Shown piece after piece: positions 11,336-22,140 of a stretch of 64,000 bases of DNA (position 1 is its first letter; every line of letters begins with the position of its first letter). Location: assembly GCA_030280995.1 (NCBI GenBank), contig JASXTE010000001.1, forward strand, positions 901,001-965,000, written 5' to 3'. The position numbers were made by a program, and so were the translations under genes. Source of the DNA: Hemileia vastatrix. Lineage: Eukaryota; Basidiomycota; Pucciniomycetes; Pucciniales; Zaghouaniaceae. The notes below the pieces were generated by a model. That model was not told the origin of the DNA. It saw nothing but the letters and a program-made list of their open reading frames with translations, and ran no database searches.

Positions 11336-12291
11336 GATGGTAAATTTAACAGATATAAAAAAAATTATGTAGATCAAAAAAGTATGGGGATCAGTAGAGT
11401 CATCAACTTTTTTTTTCATAAATTTTTAATAAATAACTCTTATATTTCAAATTACTAAAATAAAGTAATGGGCCAACAACCCTGTGTTGTATAAATAGGA
11501 ATCATGACAACATTTATTTGTTTCATGAGTTTCCTTGGCCTACACTTGTGGAAAGTCCCAAACAATTGTTTCTAGATTTTATCCACATTTTGGCTAGAAG
11601 AATTTTCATCACTTTATAACTAGGGATAATGATATATATTAGCTGTTTATATATTAATTTATGTAATTATATTAAATTTTGGTGATTCCAACCCCTTACT
11701 TCAATAAAATGCAGGGGAGGGTATTGCCAAATTTTCAAATCTGACATGTTAAATTGATGACTTAGAAAAATTTTGGTGATAGCAACCCCTTGCATCAATA
11801 AAATGCAGGGGAGGATATTGCCAATTTTTTTAAAACAGATATAGAGTTTTGTTGACTTAACTTTATTTAGAAAAGTAAATTTAATGATTTGAATCTAAAG
11901 AAGAAAAAATGTATGAGTTTTTCAAATTTTTGCAAAAAAAAAAATCATCTAGAATCAAGACCTCTAAAAAGTTGGCACATATGAAGTTATCACCAAAAAG
12001 TAATAACTCAAAATTTATTTAACCAAACAAACAAATAATCTAAAATGTTGCAATAAAATGTTTCACATCTCAGTGAGGAGTCTGTGCCGAGGATTTATTA
12101 TTAGATTTAATGCATTCTATCAAGAAAACTTTCTAAACAAAATAAAAAAAATAGTTATCAAACATTTTCATTAAGCGTTCAATTTCCTCAATATATTAAT
12201 TAGCTTTAACACATTCTCTTAAGAAATCTTTCTTTTTTGAACCATCTTCAATTTGATACTTGAGTTTCATTTGATCCAATAGGAAATTTTA
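11336..12291. other. AT-rich spacer with two mini-foldbacks
   Basis: Nothing coding. It contains two near-identical ~60-bp units at 11676-11737 and 11771-11829, listed separately. The rest, to 12291, is A/T-rich with no recognisable element. Confidence 0.5.
11676..11829. repeat. Two tandem ~60-bp foldback units
   Basis: Each unit reads TTTTGGTGAT..CAACCCCT, then CAATAAAATGCAGGGG, then AGG.TATTGCCAA. CCCC(T)TGCAT pairs with ATGCAGGGG across a seven-base loop, and the outer TTGGTGATAGCAA partly pairs with ATATTGCCAA. The units are 95 bp apart. They look like very short foldback elements or the ends of a deleted one. Confidence 0.6.
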
Positions 12292-13503
12292 CTCTAGAGC
12301 CTTCTTCCCTTTCTTTATCTCGAATCTCTTCACCTGAAAGTCATGTGCCCTCTCATTCCTCTTTTAAAAAAGCTCTAATTTCTTCTCCTCCAAGTCTTGT
12401 GCTCTCCCATCCCTCAATAAAGAAAGCTCAAATATCTTCTTCTCCAATTCCTGTGCCCTATCATCCCTTTGTAAAGAGAGCTCATATTGTTTCTTTTGAA
12501 AGTTGAGACTATCTCTTGCAAATTCAACTTTACCTAGAGTGAAAGGGAATATTAACAAAAGAAAAGAAAAGCTCACTTAATTATTAAGAGGTATTCTATC
12601 ACTTACCAGATTCACATTTCTCCAGAAAATTTTCAATGGAAGAAAAAGTGGTTTGGGAAAAACTATCTCTGTTTTGCTTTTATGACTGTTAAAATTCAAA
12701 GTAGTTGATGGTCTTTTTTTTTTGGAGGTAAAAATTTCATCTTCATCATTGAAGCTAGCTTCAGACTCACTTGCTTGAGGATCCTTGGTTTTTTCATTAG
12801 CCTTTTTAGAAATAAAGAAAATAAAATACAACTAGACAGGAAATAAAAACTTACTTGAGTGGCATCACATTGGTTTATATCACCATAATGATCTATTGGA
12901 AAGCTATCTAGATTTGTTGAATTTAGAACAGGGAAGGCTTGAGTGGAGGAAGAGGATGGTAAAAGATTTGTTTCAACATTATGTTTGGAGATAGCATCTT
13001 CACCATCCAACCTTTTTTCAGGATTAACATCAGCTCTCTCTCCAAAAATAGCATCCATCTCTTTAAATTATGGACATAGAGATTCAATTTTATCATCTAT
13101 GGATTTTATGCCCTTATTGATATTGATGTCAGTAATACCAAAACCAGTAGAAAATGAAACTGGCTTTGCCTTCTTGTATTTGGCTTGGTAATGCTTGAAA
13201 CATTCAGACATCTGTTTAGGAATAAAAATCAATCCTTCCCTTTGTCTTGTTTTGTAATTCATTGGCCATTAGAAGATAGCCATTGAATTTTGATGCAGGG
13301 GGCCCTTCTACTTTAGTTGTATTCTCAGTACCAAAACAAGAATCATAATTAGTTTTTATTTTCAGCCAGTTGATAAGTATGAGATGATCATCTTTTTTTA
13401 GTTGAACAGTCCTTGATTTCATAGCTGAGCAGGGGAAAGAGGGAGTAATGGGATTTGATGAACAACTGGGGGAAGCCTGCCTTTGAGAAGATCTAAAAGG
13501 CAT
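12292..13503 (-). pseudogene. Rust-expanded family protein gene, broken
   Basis: Start ATG at 13501-13503 (MPFRSSQRQAS). A W-containing N-terminal part (LINWLKIKTNYDSCFG) is followed by KMNGYLLMA-like text (KFNGYLLMANELQNKT), a frame change near 13255, MSECFKHYQAKYKKA, STGFGITDININKGIKSIDD, LCP, an in-frame TAA (near 13067), then FKEMDAIFGERADVN. This order is typical, as I recall it, of a large family of rust-fungal proteins with a Myb/SANT-like N-terminus. Two introns fit: one of about 53 nt near 12800-12855 (GTAAGT donor) and one of about 80 nt near 12540-12615 (GTAAGTGATAG...CTCTAG). The last exon is a coiled coil with the repeat LSLQRDDRAQELEKKIFE. The frameshifts and stop make it a pseudogene. 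Confidence 0.7.
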
Positions 13504-14354
13504 GTTGAGATATTTGAAGATGAAAAGGAGAAGAAAAAAATATATGAGATGGGGAGTGGTTCTGAGCAGGTAGAATGAATAGACAGGATGGGAGTGCACA
13601 GCAAGGCAGGAAGCCTGGGATATCTGGAGAGTTGTCCAAGATGTGGTTATGAAAAATTGAGGATAAAAATGTCAGATTGAGGTGAAAATCGACATGTAAA
13701 AGGTCTAATAACCCCATTATTAGCAAAAATAATTGCAGAAGATAATTGGGGTATAATGATTTTTATCTGCAATTAAATTAATTGCGGATCAGTCAACATT
13801 GATACCCCCTATTATAACCTTAACTTTAACTTATAAGCTTAATGAAATTTAGGTTATCTTATTTTAAACATAAGAACTACTCAGTCCTGGGGATACCTAG
13901 GCTGACACTTAGGCTGACATGAACTGTCCAAGCCCCCAACAACATCCCCAAGTATCCACATTAACCCAGTAATCATATCCCAACCCATAAATCTGTGAAA
14001 ATCCATTTAAAGGAAGCAGTTTAAGTTGTCCAAACTGGATATATGTGCCTGAAAAAGGTGTATATGCTTATGTAGGCATTGTGAGTCCATTGAATACGTC
14101 CATATTACCTAAAATAAGCTGAAAAATAAAGCCTATAGGCTATTTAGAGGGTTTAACCCACATATAGACCTATATATACATAATATAACTACATATTTTA
14201 CTGAATATGAGATTTATGCATACATATAGGCTTATTTATGTCTATAGTTACTTAATATAACTTAAAATAAGTGTAATATGACTACATTAGCACCTTAATA
14301 AGTATTATGGGGCTATGGATAAGCTATTTAAATTCAAACAAGCCATATAATAGT

Positions 14355-14396
<42 letters not shown>

Positions 14397-14513
14397 CATA
14401 ATAACCATATATATAAGTATTATAACCATAATTTTAACTTATAAGCTTAGTTCAATTAAGGTTATCTTAGTTTAAACATAAGAAATACTCTGTTCTGGGG
14501 ATACCTAGGCTGA
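13504..14513. repeat. Spacer with repeat copies and an (AT)n run
   Basis: 13808-13910 and 14418-14513 are direct copies (AACTTATAAGCTTA, GGTTATCTTA, GGGGATACCTAGGCTGACA). 14163-14420 resembles the interior of the MITE at 9004-9247. 14358-14394 is an (AT)n microsatellite. 13791 carries the MITE-type terminus ATTGATACCCCCTATTA. There is no coding evidence; the nearest candidate element would run from 13791 rightwards but no matching right end was settled. Confidence 0.55.
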
Positions 14514-14894
14514 CAGGTTTCTGGCCACAATTGACTGTGTTTGTTGCAAGGTGAGTTCTTCATTTAAATCAACTCTTGTAACCATTTTCTCTGGTGTAGA
14601 TTTGCAACCTGCATCAAGTATTATTGCTGTTTTCTGTGCAACAAGTGTACTGTATCTCTGGTTTCTGGTGTGGATTTTCTCTGCATTTCAGGTTTTGGTT
14701 CTTTGGTTCTCAGTGGTCTGCTAGTGGCAACTGTCTTGACTTTTTAAGCAGTCAAGAAGTTGTTAGAAGGTGCATTGTAACAGTCTCTTATTTGCTGTAG
14801 AAAATTAACCTCACCTGGTATTTCTCAAAGGCACAGGGGTTTTTCTCCAACTCTCTTGGTCAAGGCCTATAGCTAGTACTATAGGGTTGTCTAT
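14514..14894 (+). mobile_element. LTR fragment of the C/E family
   Basis: Matches the second half of the LTR of element E (about 8185-8574), from GGCCACAATTGACTGTGTTTG to CTATAGCTAGTACTATAGGG. It lacks the left ~700 bp. It is followed within 30 bp by a fragment of the A/D-family LTR. Confidence 0.8.
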
Positions 14895-14922
14895 AATGGG
14901 TGTACATAGCCAGAAGTAGTGT

Positions 14923-15240
14923 TGTAGAGTTATTTTATTGCTACAGTAAGGATAATATTAGAGAGATTGCTTCAAGAGGGAGTGACTGAGGATACTAGTG
15001 CTTACTGAGAGTAGATCTACCTAATCAGAAGATTACTTATTTTTTAAAATATATTGTCCAATTTCTTTGTTTCTTTTCTATATCTCTTACTCTTACTTCT
15101 CTCACAACACTTACATATTGTTATCCTGTCTTTAAAGTATTAGATTGGCAGGCACTTCCTTTTAGATTATTTAGAAAGGATAACCAACCCATCTTGGATT
15201 GTGTCTATAGCTTAGTATTATAGAACTCTCTTATGCTACA
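14923..15240 (+). mobile_element. LTR fragment of the A/D family
   Basis: Matches the last ~310 bp of the A and D LTRs: TAGAGTTATTTTATTGCTA, GCTTCAAGAGGGAGT, TTGGCAGGCACTTC, AACCAACCCATCTT, ending in CTCTC...CTACA. It is a 5'-truncated solo fragment. The dead Tc1 transposase begins right after it. Confidence 0.8.
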
Positions 15241-15955
15241 AGGTTGAGGGTTGTTTGCTTCTAAAGAGGGTATGAGGGACCTGCAGTACACTTCTATCAT
15301 TGTTTTAGACGTTTGATGTTGTAAAGAGAGCATCACAAGGGGGACTTCGGTAGTGTTGACAAAGCCCCCTAAGCCATAATAGATGCTAGGCTGCTTTGGA
15401 AAGTGGGTTGTAGACATTCACAGAGATATTTTTCAGATTTAGGGCACCAGACATATTTTTTTGTGAAACTTTGCCAAGTTCAAAAGAGGACTTGTCAGTT
15501 CAAATCACCTTTTGCCAATCACCGGCAGTCCAGTGGAGGTGCTGGCAAGAAAAAGCAAGGCAATTGTTGCAATGAATAAGGCCCACAAATGGTTTTTTAG
15601 CTGCAGTTCTCTTCCAAAGTCCCAAATCATGAGCACACTTATGGATTATATGGGGAGATATGTTTTTAGTGAGTAGGGCAGATATTTGAGAAGTTTTGGT
15701 GTCTCAGCTTGTCTTGAGGACCAGCGCTAATTGCCTCAGATCATGGGCAGTCATCTTGCATGAGGATCCACTACAATGTGCAGTCTGGATGGTACCCCGG
15801 GCTGAATATCTTTCAAGGACTGAACAAACTGTGGAACGTGGGAGGGAGAGATGGCGGGAAATAAGGGACTTGTTGTAGCCCCCGATCCACATGCCAACAA
15901 TGATATTTTTCATTTCCTCAGTTAGGTGTTGCTTTGTGGTACTCAAAGTGGGCAT
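15241..15955 (-). pseudogene. Tc1/mariner transposase, decayed
   Basis: The minus-strand ATG is at 15953-15955. Residues ~10-75 (LTEEMKNIIVGMWIGGYNKS, then LISRHLSLPRSTVCSVLERY) form a helix-turn-helix of Tc1 type. After a frame change near 15700 the catalytic region is readable: AKKPFVGLIH, HLHWTAGDWQKVI, then a stop where W is usual, then TDKSSFELG (family text W-S-D-E-S-x-F), and later PSIYYGLGGF (family: MVWGCF) and VPLVMLSL. The first catalytic acid is retained (TD), the neighbouring E is K, and the W codon has become TGA. The 3' end is cut at the LTR fragment. It is non-functional. Confidence 0.8.
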
Positions 15956-16090
15956 TGTGAAAGGAAAGTGATGATCTTATTTAATGAGCTTTAAAAGAAT
16001 GACTTGAAATGGTGGTGGTATTGAGCAAAGAAAAGTGACAGTGGAAAGAAAAAATATGGGGTGGCGAAAACTTGTTGCCGGGCACTGTAC

Positions 16091-16268
16091 TTACACCACA
16101 AGAAAGTCGACGTTTTATATTACATGTCACCCAAATGTTTCACCTGTCAGTTGCAATTTCCTTCATTTTTCACCAAAAAAGATGAAAAATAACCAAAATA
16201 TCAACCAACATGTGAAACGGTTGGGTGGCGTATAGCATAAAACGTCGTCGACTTTCTTGTGGTGTTAC
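16091..16268. mobile_element. MITE with ~55-bp terminal inverted repeats
   Basis: The left end (ACACCACAAGAAAGTCGACG, then TTTTAT...TGTCACCCAA.TGTTTCAC) is inverted at the right end (GTGAAACGGTTGGGTGGCG ... CGTCGACTTTCTTGTGGTGT). The element is about 178 bp and noncoding. The right copy has a duplicated CGTCGT relative to the left. Its higher GC and CpG content stand out from the AT-rich surroundings. Confidence 0.8.
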
Positions 16269-16362
16269 ACGAGAAACATTATACTAACGTTCCAGAAAAT
16301 TCGGGTGACGATACCCAATGCATAGTGAACTACCCTGGTGAAATTGCCTATGTAACATCAGC

Positions 16363-16571
16363 TATTAGGGGGTATCAAAGTTAGAAATTTGTAATTATTT
16401 AAAAAGGTATTTCAAAACACAAAAAGAAAGCCACAAACGTGAAATTAATTCTCAGTAAAAAGGTGCTTTGGGGGAACAATATGGAATATTATAAAAAAAC
16501 AATCATGGTTGATTTGGTGGAAAAAAGAGGTATTTTGAAATGGAAGATTTCTAATACTGATACCCGCTATT
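16363..16571. mobile_element. MITE with GATACCC termini next to the membrane-protein gene
   Basis: TATTAGGGGGTATCAAAGTTAGAAAT at the left is inverted at the right as ATTTCTAATACTGATACCCGCTATTA (two mismatched positions). GGTATTTCAAAA near 16410 also pairs with TATTTTGAAAT near 16532. The right end touches the ATG at 16572. Confidence 0.65.
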
Positions 16572-18882
16572 ATGTCTGTTGTGTTAGTTGCTACAGATGC
16601 GGCATGGGGTAGCTCTCCGGTTGATTCCAAGACTGCGAAAGAAGCTCTGTCCACAAGTATATCTTGCAGATTAATTCCGACCTCAAGTCCAAACAGCAAG
16701 TATCACTTTGAAGTAAACCACTCAAATTTCAATGAAAACCAATTATTCTGATTTTCATCATTGCATCACTATGCCCTCTTTCCACTCCTCTTCTTGGATA
16801 TTTATTAAGATTCAATCAAGCTGTGCTATTGACGCAATTATCTTATCTTATTACATTTGCCTGGATATATAGATCATCCTAGACTCACAGTTTTGTAAAC
16901 TTATCTTAACTAGTTGGCTCCAGTGCCTTTTGACATTTTACCTTTTTTTCTATTTTTTCATACTCAGTTGCAAACGCAAAACATTAATCTTCTAGTCCTA
17001 CAGGTTATACACCCAGTCACAGCCTGATCAGATGTCTTCCTTTGTTGAGTATGAGAATGCCATCACTATAATCAGCCTGGCCGGAAAACTCGTAGCTGTG
17101 GCTCTCACATTTACTGTCCTTGGTCTGTTGCCCCTCTCAATGTATGATGTTTGCGCTCGACTGCGTGCTGGCATAGTATCTGCATTTCGCAACTCTCTTT
17201 TTGTGATGTTGTTTATGCAAGAATATCTCAAGGGGTTGTTAATGATTATATTTACCATTGCCTTACTGGTACTTCCATTTCTCCCTTCAATACACACCCG
17301 ACTATTCCCCTTGAATTATTATGAGCATCAGGCTCTGCTCCGCCGAGAGGTAAATTGGATGAAGTTTCCACATACTAAAGAGAACATCTACACTCCCGAA
17401 GTCCCTCTGGTTAGGAGTGCAATGCACAATACACCTCGTGGTGTAACTGATGTGCAATTAGGTAGGTCATCCCACAAATATTCGAAACAACTAACATGCC
17501 TAATGCAAGGTCCTCAAGATGATCAATTGATCGCAAACTGTTCAGGGGTGTACATCTCCGAGAGTCTTAATCAACTTCAGAGCAACGACAACATTACTTA
17601 CTCATCTTTCTTAACTACAAAGCGCAAATCAGAAAAATTGATATCTTCAAGACCAACATGGGATGTGATGGTGGTTATGCAAAAATTGTACGTCGAGGAT
17701 GGCTCTGGATTTAAAATGTCACCCTGGAAGGCATACGTGCCAGACTATTTTTTCGTGGAAGACTTGCTCTATAACAAGACGGCAACTTTACAGTATGTCA
17801 ATGCCCTAGCAATGCCTAATTCGTCGTTTCTCGTCGCAGGAACAATTTCCAACGACATTGTTTCTTATCGCTTAGACAGTGACCGAAATTCCGGAAATGA
17901 TATTATTCGGAATATTGCTGGTTTGAAAATACCAAGAAAATATCTTTACTACGATTATGATGCTGGGAGACAATTTGATGAATTTTACCGTATTTCCATG
18001 GAAAAAGTAGTTAAGAATGCAGATTTCGATACAACATACCTTTTTGAGTACGTTTCTACAGACAAGGGCACATATGTCAGTTTCAAGACTCAGATATTTC
18101 CTTATAACGTGTCAGTTTCTGGTCAAAAGATCTCTGGCATCATGGCCCAATTTTTGCGAATTACGTTGGATATCATACCAGTAAAAATTAACCGTACAGC
18201 GCCTTGGCACTCTATCAGAGAGAATAATAGGATAATTATTGCTCAAAAAGCCCAGTTAGCGGTACTACCAGATGAAATCTTCAGCTTTTTCTTGAATGAT
18301 CAAACGTTTAGGGTTGCAACCTATAAATTAGCTCGCGCGGTTGAGCTGACACTGGATCAAAATGGCTTAAAAGCTGAGCTCTGGCTGTACATCAGAACAA
18401 TTTTGCGGGGTTACTACCACAGCGAACTTGCTTACATCTACATCCTCATAATTATCTCAGTTGCCCTCATCATCTATGGATTTTCGTTGCCAGCAACAAA
18501 GACGAACTCGCTAGTAGAGAATATGTACGTGTCGGCCAATAAAGATTCTCAAGACTGTTCTCATAAGAAGAAGACACTCAGAGATAGGATCATCCGACCT
18601 GAAAGTATTTTTGAAAACAGAATCAAGTGTTTCAAATCTGACGACAAAAATCAGGTAGAAATTATTGTGAGATCAGAAAGATTTAGGTTGGCACTGTTAC
18701 CGGAAGATTCTCTGGCTGTTGGTTCTTCTGGCAAGGGATTCGCGCATTTCTTGGCTACCAACATGTCCCCGAAGAAGAATCATTTTCGTAATAAGACCTT
18801 TCAGCGATCCTCAAGTCTTGGAAATGAGGATTTCATTCTACCTGTCACAACTCTTAAGACCTACTCAAGAACGACAATATGA
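16572..18882 (+). CDS. Orphan membrane glycoprotein, two exons
   Basis: The main exon is open from 17032 to 18882 (616 codons from its first ATG). An upstream exon 16572-16699 (MSVVLVATDAAWGSS...) can be joined through an intron 16700-17003 (GTATCA donor, CTACAG acceptor) in frame, adding 52 residues; this join is inferred. Numbered from the ATG at 17032, hydrophobic segments lie at ~10-36, ~66-86 and ~467-485. Six N-glycosylation sequons (N169, N187, N248, N263, N359, N387) all lie between the second and third, so that part probably faces the lumen or outside. The tail is basic and Ser/Lys-rich. Codons and GC are more balanced than in the neighbouring repeats. I recognise no family. It is the only clearly intact non-transposon gene in the window. 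Confidence 0.75.
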
Positions 18883-20092
18883 CTCATGTGCTCTTTAATT
18901 AATCCTGCTCCGCTACAAGAGCCAATTTTTTTTTGATTTTTTAAAAATAGACAGTAAGTGCAAATAATTTGAGCAGTCCTAATTGAAAAAAAAAAACAAA
19001 TTAATAAAAAAACTGCTTACTGATGTAGTTTCATTTGTGAGAAACCCCAGTTGCATGGTAACACAGCTTCCCTGGCCCTTCGTTATTTATTTGGTTAATT
19101 ATTCATATCTTATATCTCATGAACAGTATTTTGTTAACTCTAGCTATCACGGCCATAGTTGTTACATGCTTACATAATATCGTAATCATCTTGTTTGTAT
19201 GATATTATTTTCATCACTCCTATAGCAATATGTCCTTAGGGACAGACAAAATTCAACGTAAAATCAATTCATGAATGGCACTCAATATTTGATATTAAAC
19301 TGGCTCATTGGTAATAGTTTATGGAAAAATTGATGTAGTCCTCTTTTTCTACCTCCTTTTATAATTTTATCTACAATTAGAGTACATATCATGATAGATT
19401 GTGCTATAGGGATAGGTCCGAGCTAATATTTTTTGGTAGTATATGATGTTTAAGAGGCAAAACAGCCTCGATAGACTTACCAAGCTAATGAGGTTGATAT
19501 AAAAGTAATCAATAACCTGATGATTTTGATGGGATATATTGGAAAGTGAAATGGAGCTAAAATAAAAGAAAATTAAATGGCATAAATCATTACCTCTGAG
19601 ACAGGTAGACTACAAAAGAGAAAATATAAATTGGCTGAAAATTTTTTCTAGGTACATTACAAGAATCAAGTCTAGCTAAAAAAATCTATTGCTAGCCAAA
19701 AAATGGAAGAAACAATAATTTTTCATTTTTTGATATACACATACAACATTTAAGAGCATGCGGTGGATATGTAAATTTCAAAAGATAAATCTTGGTGAAA
19801 AACAGTTTTAATTGGTATAAAAGTTAATAAATACTGTTTGTAATAGAATAAACCTGGAAAAAAGCAAAACTAGCTTCACCAGAAAATAAAAGTGTCAGAA
19901 TTCAAAAAAAAAATACTTCCTAACTCAACATGGATACCCGAGTTTGTTCACCTTCTACAATCATATATATGTATTTAACTCTTAAACGAGACATTACCAT
20001 ATTGATAGCTGATAGGTTAGATGTGCATTAGGTTAGTAATAGTGATAGTGTTACATAGTGTTGAATAGAAGCTATGCTGTTACTTTTCCACA
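18883..20092. other. AT-rich spacer, nothing recognised
   Basis: Downstream of the membrane-protein gene. No coding frame, repeat partner or terminal inverted repeat was noticed. The first ~150 bp may be the 3' UTR. Confidence 0.5.
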
Positions 20093-20486
20093 TTGATTTT
20101 CCTATCACCATTACATTAAAATCAATCACTTGTTTATTTCCATTGCACTATCCGCTATCCGATATTTTGTTTCGCTACGTTACACTTGCGCCTAGGTATT
20201 CTTCACCTGATTCTTCTTCTTTTTTCTTGTCTAATCATTCTTATTTATAGGTTGGCTCCACTGAGTTTTGCCAACTAGCAGCAATTTTTGTAACTGACAA
20301 AAATCTACATTTATATTTAAAAGGTTGGATACTATTTGATAATCATGTTCACATTTGCTCTTTTGTTCATGCTTTATGTTAATTGATTTTCCTATCACCA
20401 TTACATTAAAATTAATCACTTGTTTATTTCCATTGCGCTATCTGCTATCCGATATTTTGTTTCACTATGTTACACTCGCGCCTAGG
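20093..20486. repeat. 104-bp direct repeat flanking a spacer
   Basis: 20093-20196 and 20383-20486 are near-identical (ATTGATTTTCCTATCACC, TCACTTGTTTATTTCCATTG, CCGATATTTTGTTTC, GCGCCTAGG). Both are followed by GGTTGGCT-type hairpin units, so a ~290-bp unit appears duplicated at the broken end of element C. Confidence 0.75.
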
Positions 20487-20612
20487 TTGGCTACACTGAG
20501 TTTTGCCAACTGGCAGCGATTTTTGTAACTGAAAAAAATTGACATTTATATTTAAAAGGTTGGCTCCACTGAGTTTCGCCAACCAGCAGCAATTTTTGTA
20601 ACTGACAAAAAT
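20249..20612 (-). repeat. Three hairpin units at the broken end of element C
   Basis: Units near 20249, 20485 and 20558 read on the plus strand GGTTGGCTCCACTGAGTTT, then yGCCAAC. GGTTGGC pairs with GCCAACC over a loop of about 13 bases; in the second unit the left arm has a base change. Each is followed by AGCAGCAATTTTTGTAACTG. They replace the part of gag that should follow here. Confidence 0.7.
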
Positions 20613-22047
20613 TGACAATGTCCAATGCTCCAAAACTAGGGGGGCCCATATCTGCCATACCCTTCTGCATTTTATACAGCTCCTCTTTGATGTAATTCTT
20701 CCTAGCTGCACTCAGCATAGGATCCACCTTTGAAGCCTTAGGCTTTGGTTGAGCCTGAGCACTGCTCTTTGGCCTTCCCACCTTTCCTGCTTCCACATCA
20801 TAAACACCAGCCAAGCATTTCCCACTTGAATTTCCACCACAAGAATACAACTCCAAACCACCAAAGTTAGCCTCCTTTCCCTTTCCCTTGCCATCCTCTC
20901 CACCTTTACCAGAAGAAGAAGCCCCATTAGGTAACTCTTCAAACCTTGGCCTCCTTGAGTTGACATTATGCCTCCTCCTCACCAAGTCCACTGGAGCCTG
21001 ACCATAATTAGGCTTCACAAAAGAACCATATGGAAACTTGAACACTTTCCCATCAAATTCCACCTTCCCTTCAGACACATCCCTATTCAGTGCCCAAAAA
21101 TATTTGGACTTGTGGCCCTTCCTGCTGTAATAAGAGCAGACCCAAGGATCACTCCTACCAGCCCTCCTTTCAAAATCTCTAGGCTGAGAAGTAGCCTTAT
21201 TGGCTTTCTGAGCCTCCTGAAAAAAAATATGCAGCTGTTTTGTCAGATTAGCCAACTGCTCCACATTGGGATCAACCTCATTAGACTTCTCAGGAGCCTT
21301 TCCATTGTTCACAATTTCCTGTTTCCTAGATTCCTCCACAACTTCAGCAAAAGCTTCACTGACCTTGCTAACCTACTTTGTGCTAGCTTCTTGGCAAGAA
21401 TCCACTTTCAACAGTTTCAGATGACCCTCCACAAACTCCTTCACCACAGAAAGAGCAGGAAACTTCTGATTCCCATTAGGAAGAATCTTCATCTTATTCT
21501 TCCTTGCCATTTTTTTCAGCACATCAATTCTGACATTCCTGGACAGAGCAGACCAGAAAATATCCCTTGCAGAGTCAGTACTCTCCAAATCCTGCATATC
21601 CACCAAATAATCCACCACTGGCTCCAACTGAGACAGAAACTTCATATAAGTATGGAGGTTGTCCACACCTCCATAAGATTGCCATTCACTTGCAATCATA
21701 TTGACATCAACCATAGAGTACCTGGATCCCCACCTGTCTGTCATCTTCAGACACAAATTTTTCCAATCTTTCCTCCTGTAACCCTCCATAGAGGCCACTT
21801 CCTTCACCAGAGCCCTGTCACCAATATAGAAGATGGCTTGCTTCACCATGTCCAAGTGAGAAGCACCATCCACATTCCAAGCAGCCTCAAACAGCTCCAG
21901 AAACAGCCTCACATCCTCCCCCATAAACATAGGCCCCTTCCAGGACTTGATCCTGACAGAAGGCCTAACAGAAACAGGAGGATTATCATCCTCAGCAGCA
22001 CCAACAGTGCCACTACCACCACTAAAGAAAGAGGGTCCAGAAGCCAT
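20613..22047 (-). pseudogene. gag: gag of element C (truncated)
   Basis: The start chosen is the ATG at 22045-22047 (MASGPSFFSGG), by comparison with gag of element B. The text follows B's gag: SVRIKSWKGPMF, DGASHLDMVKQAIFYIGDRA, IDVLKKMARKNKMKILPNG, LANLTKQLHIFFQEAQKANK, LYKMQKGMADMGPPSFG. There is one in-frame TAG at 21373-21375 where B has Tyr. The zinc knuckle is destroyed: CSYYSRKGHKSKY instead of C-x2-C-x4-H-x4-C. The frame is continuous except for the TAG, but it stops matching at about 20613, where hairpin repeats begin. Gag would form the virus-like particle shell; this copy cannot. Confidence 0.85.
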
Positions 22048-22140
22048 GGTCCGATAGATTCCAGATAACCAATCTCCAACCACAGAAGAGAGTGAAAAGT
22101 AACAGAAAGTCCAAAAAGCTAACAAATCCTCTCCCCACGT

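Larger units (their letters stand above)
15956..16571. other. Spacer made mainly of two MITEs
   Basis: No gene. Holds the elements at 16091-16268 and 16363-16571, described separately. Confidence 0.5.

Noticed and set aside
14358..14394. (AT)n run
   Set aside because: Ordinary microsatellite.
13791..16376. A single ~2.6-kb element bounded by GATACCCCCTATTA termini
   Set aside because: The termini match, but closer partners exist (16363-16571 forms its own pair), and the interior is a mixture of unrelated fragments.
17028..17297. Minus-strand 89-codon frame
   Set aside because: Lies opposite the first membrane segments of the membrane-protein gene and has no support of its own.
20968..22068. 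366-codon plus-strand open frame rich in H, I, L and P
   Set aside because: It is the complement of the gag of element C, whose text matches gag of B; the plus-strand frame is a shadow.
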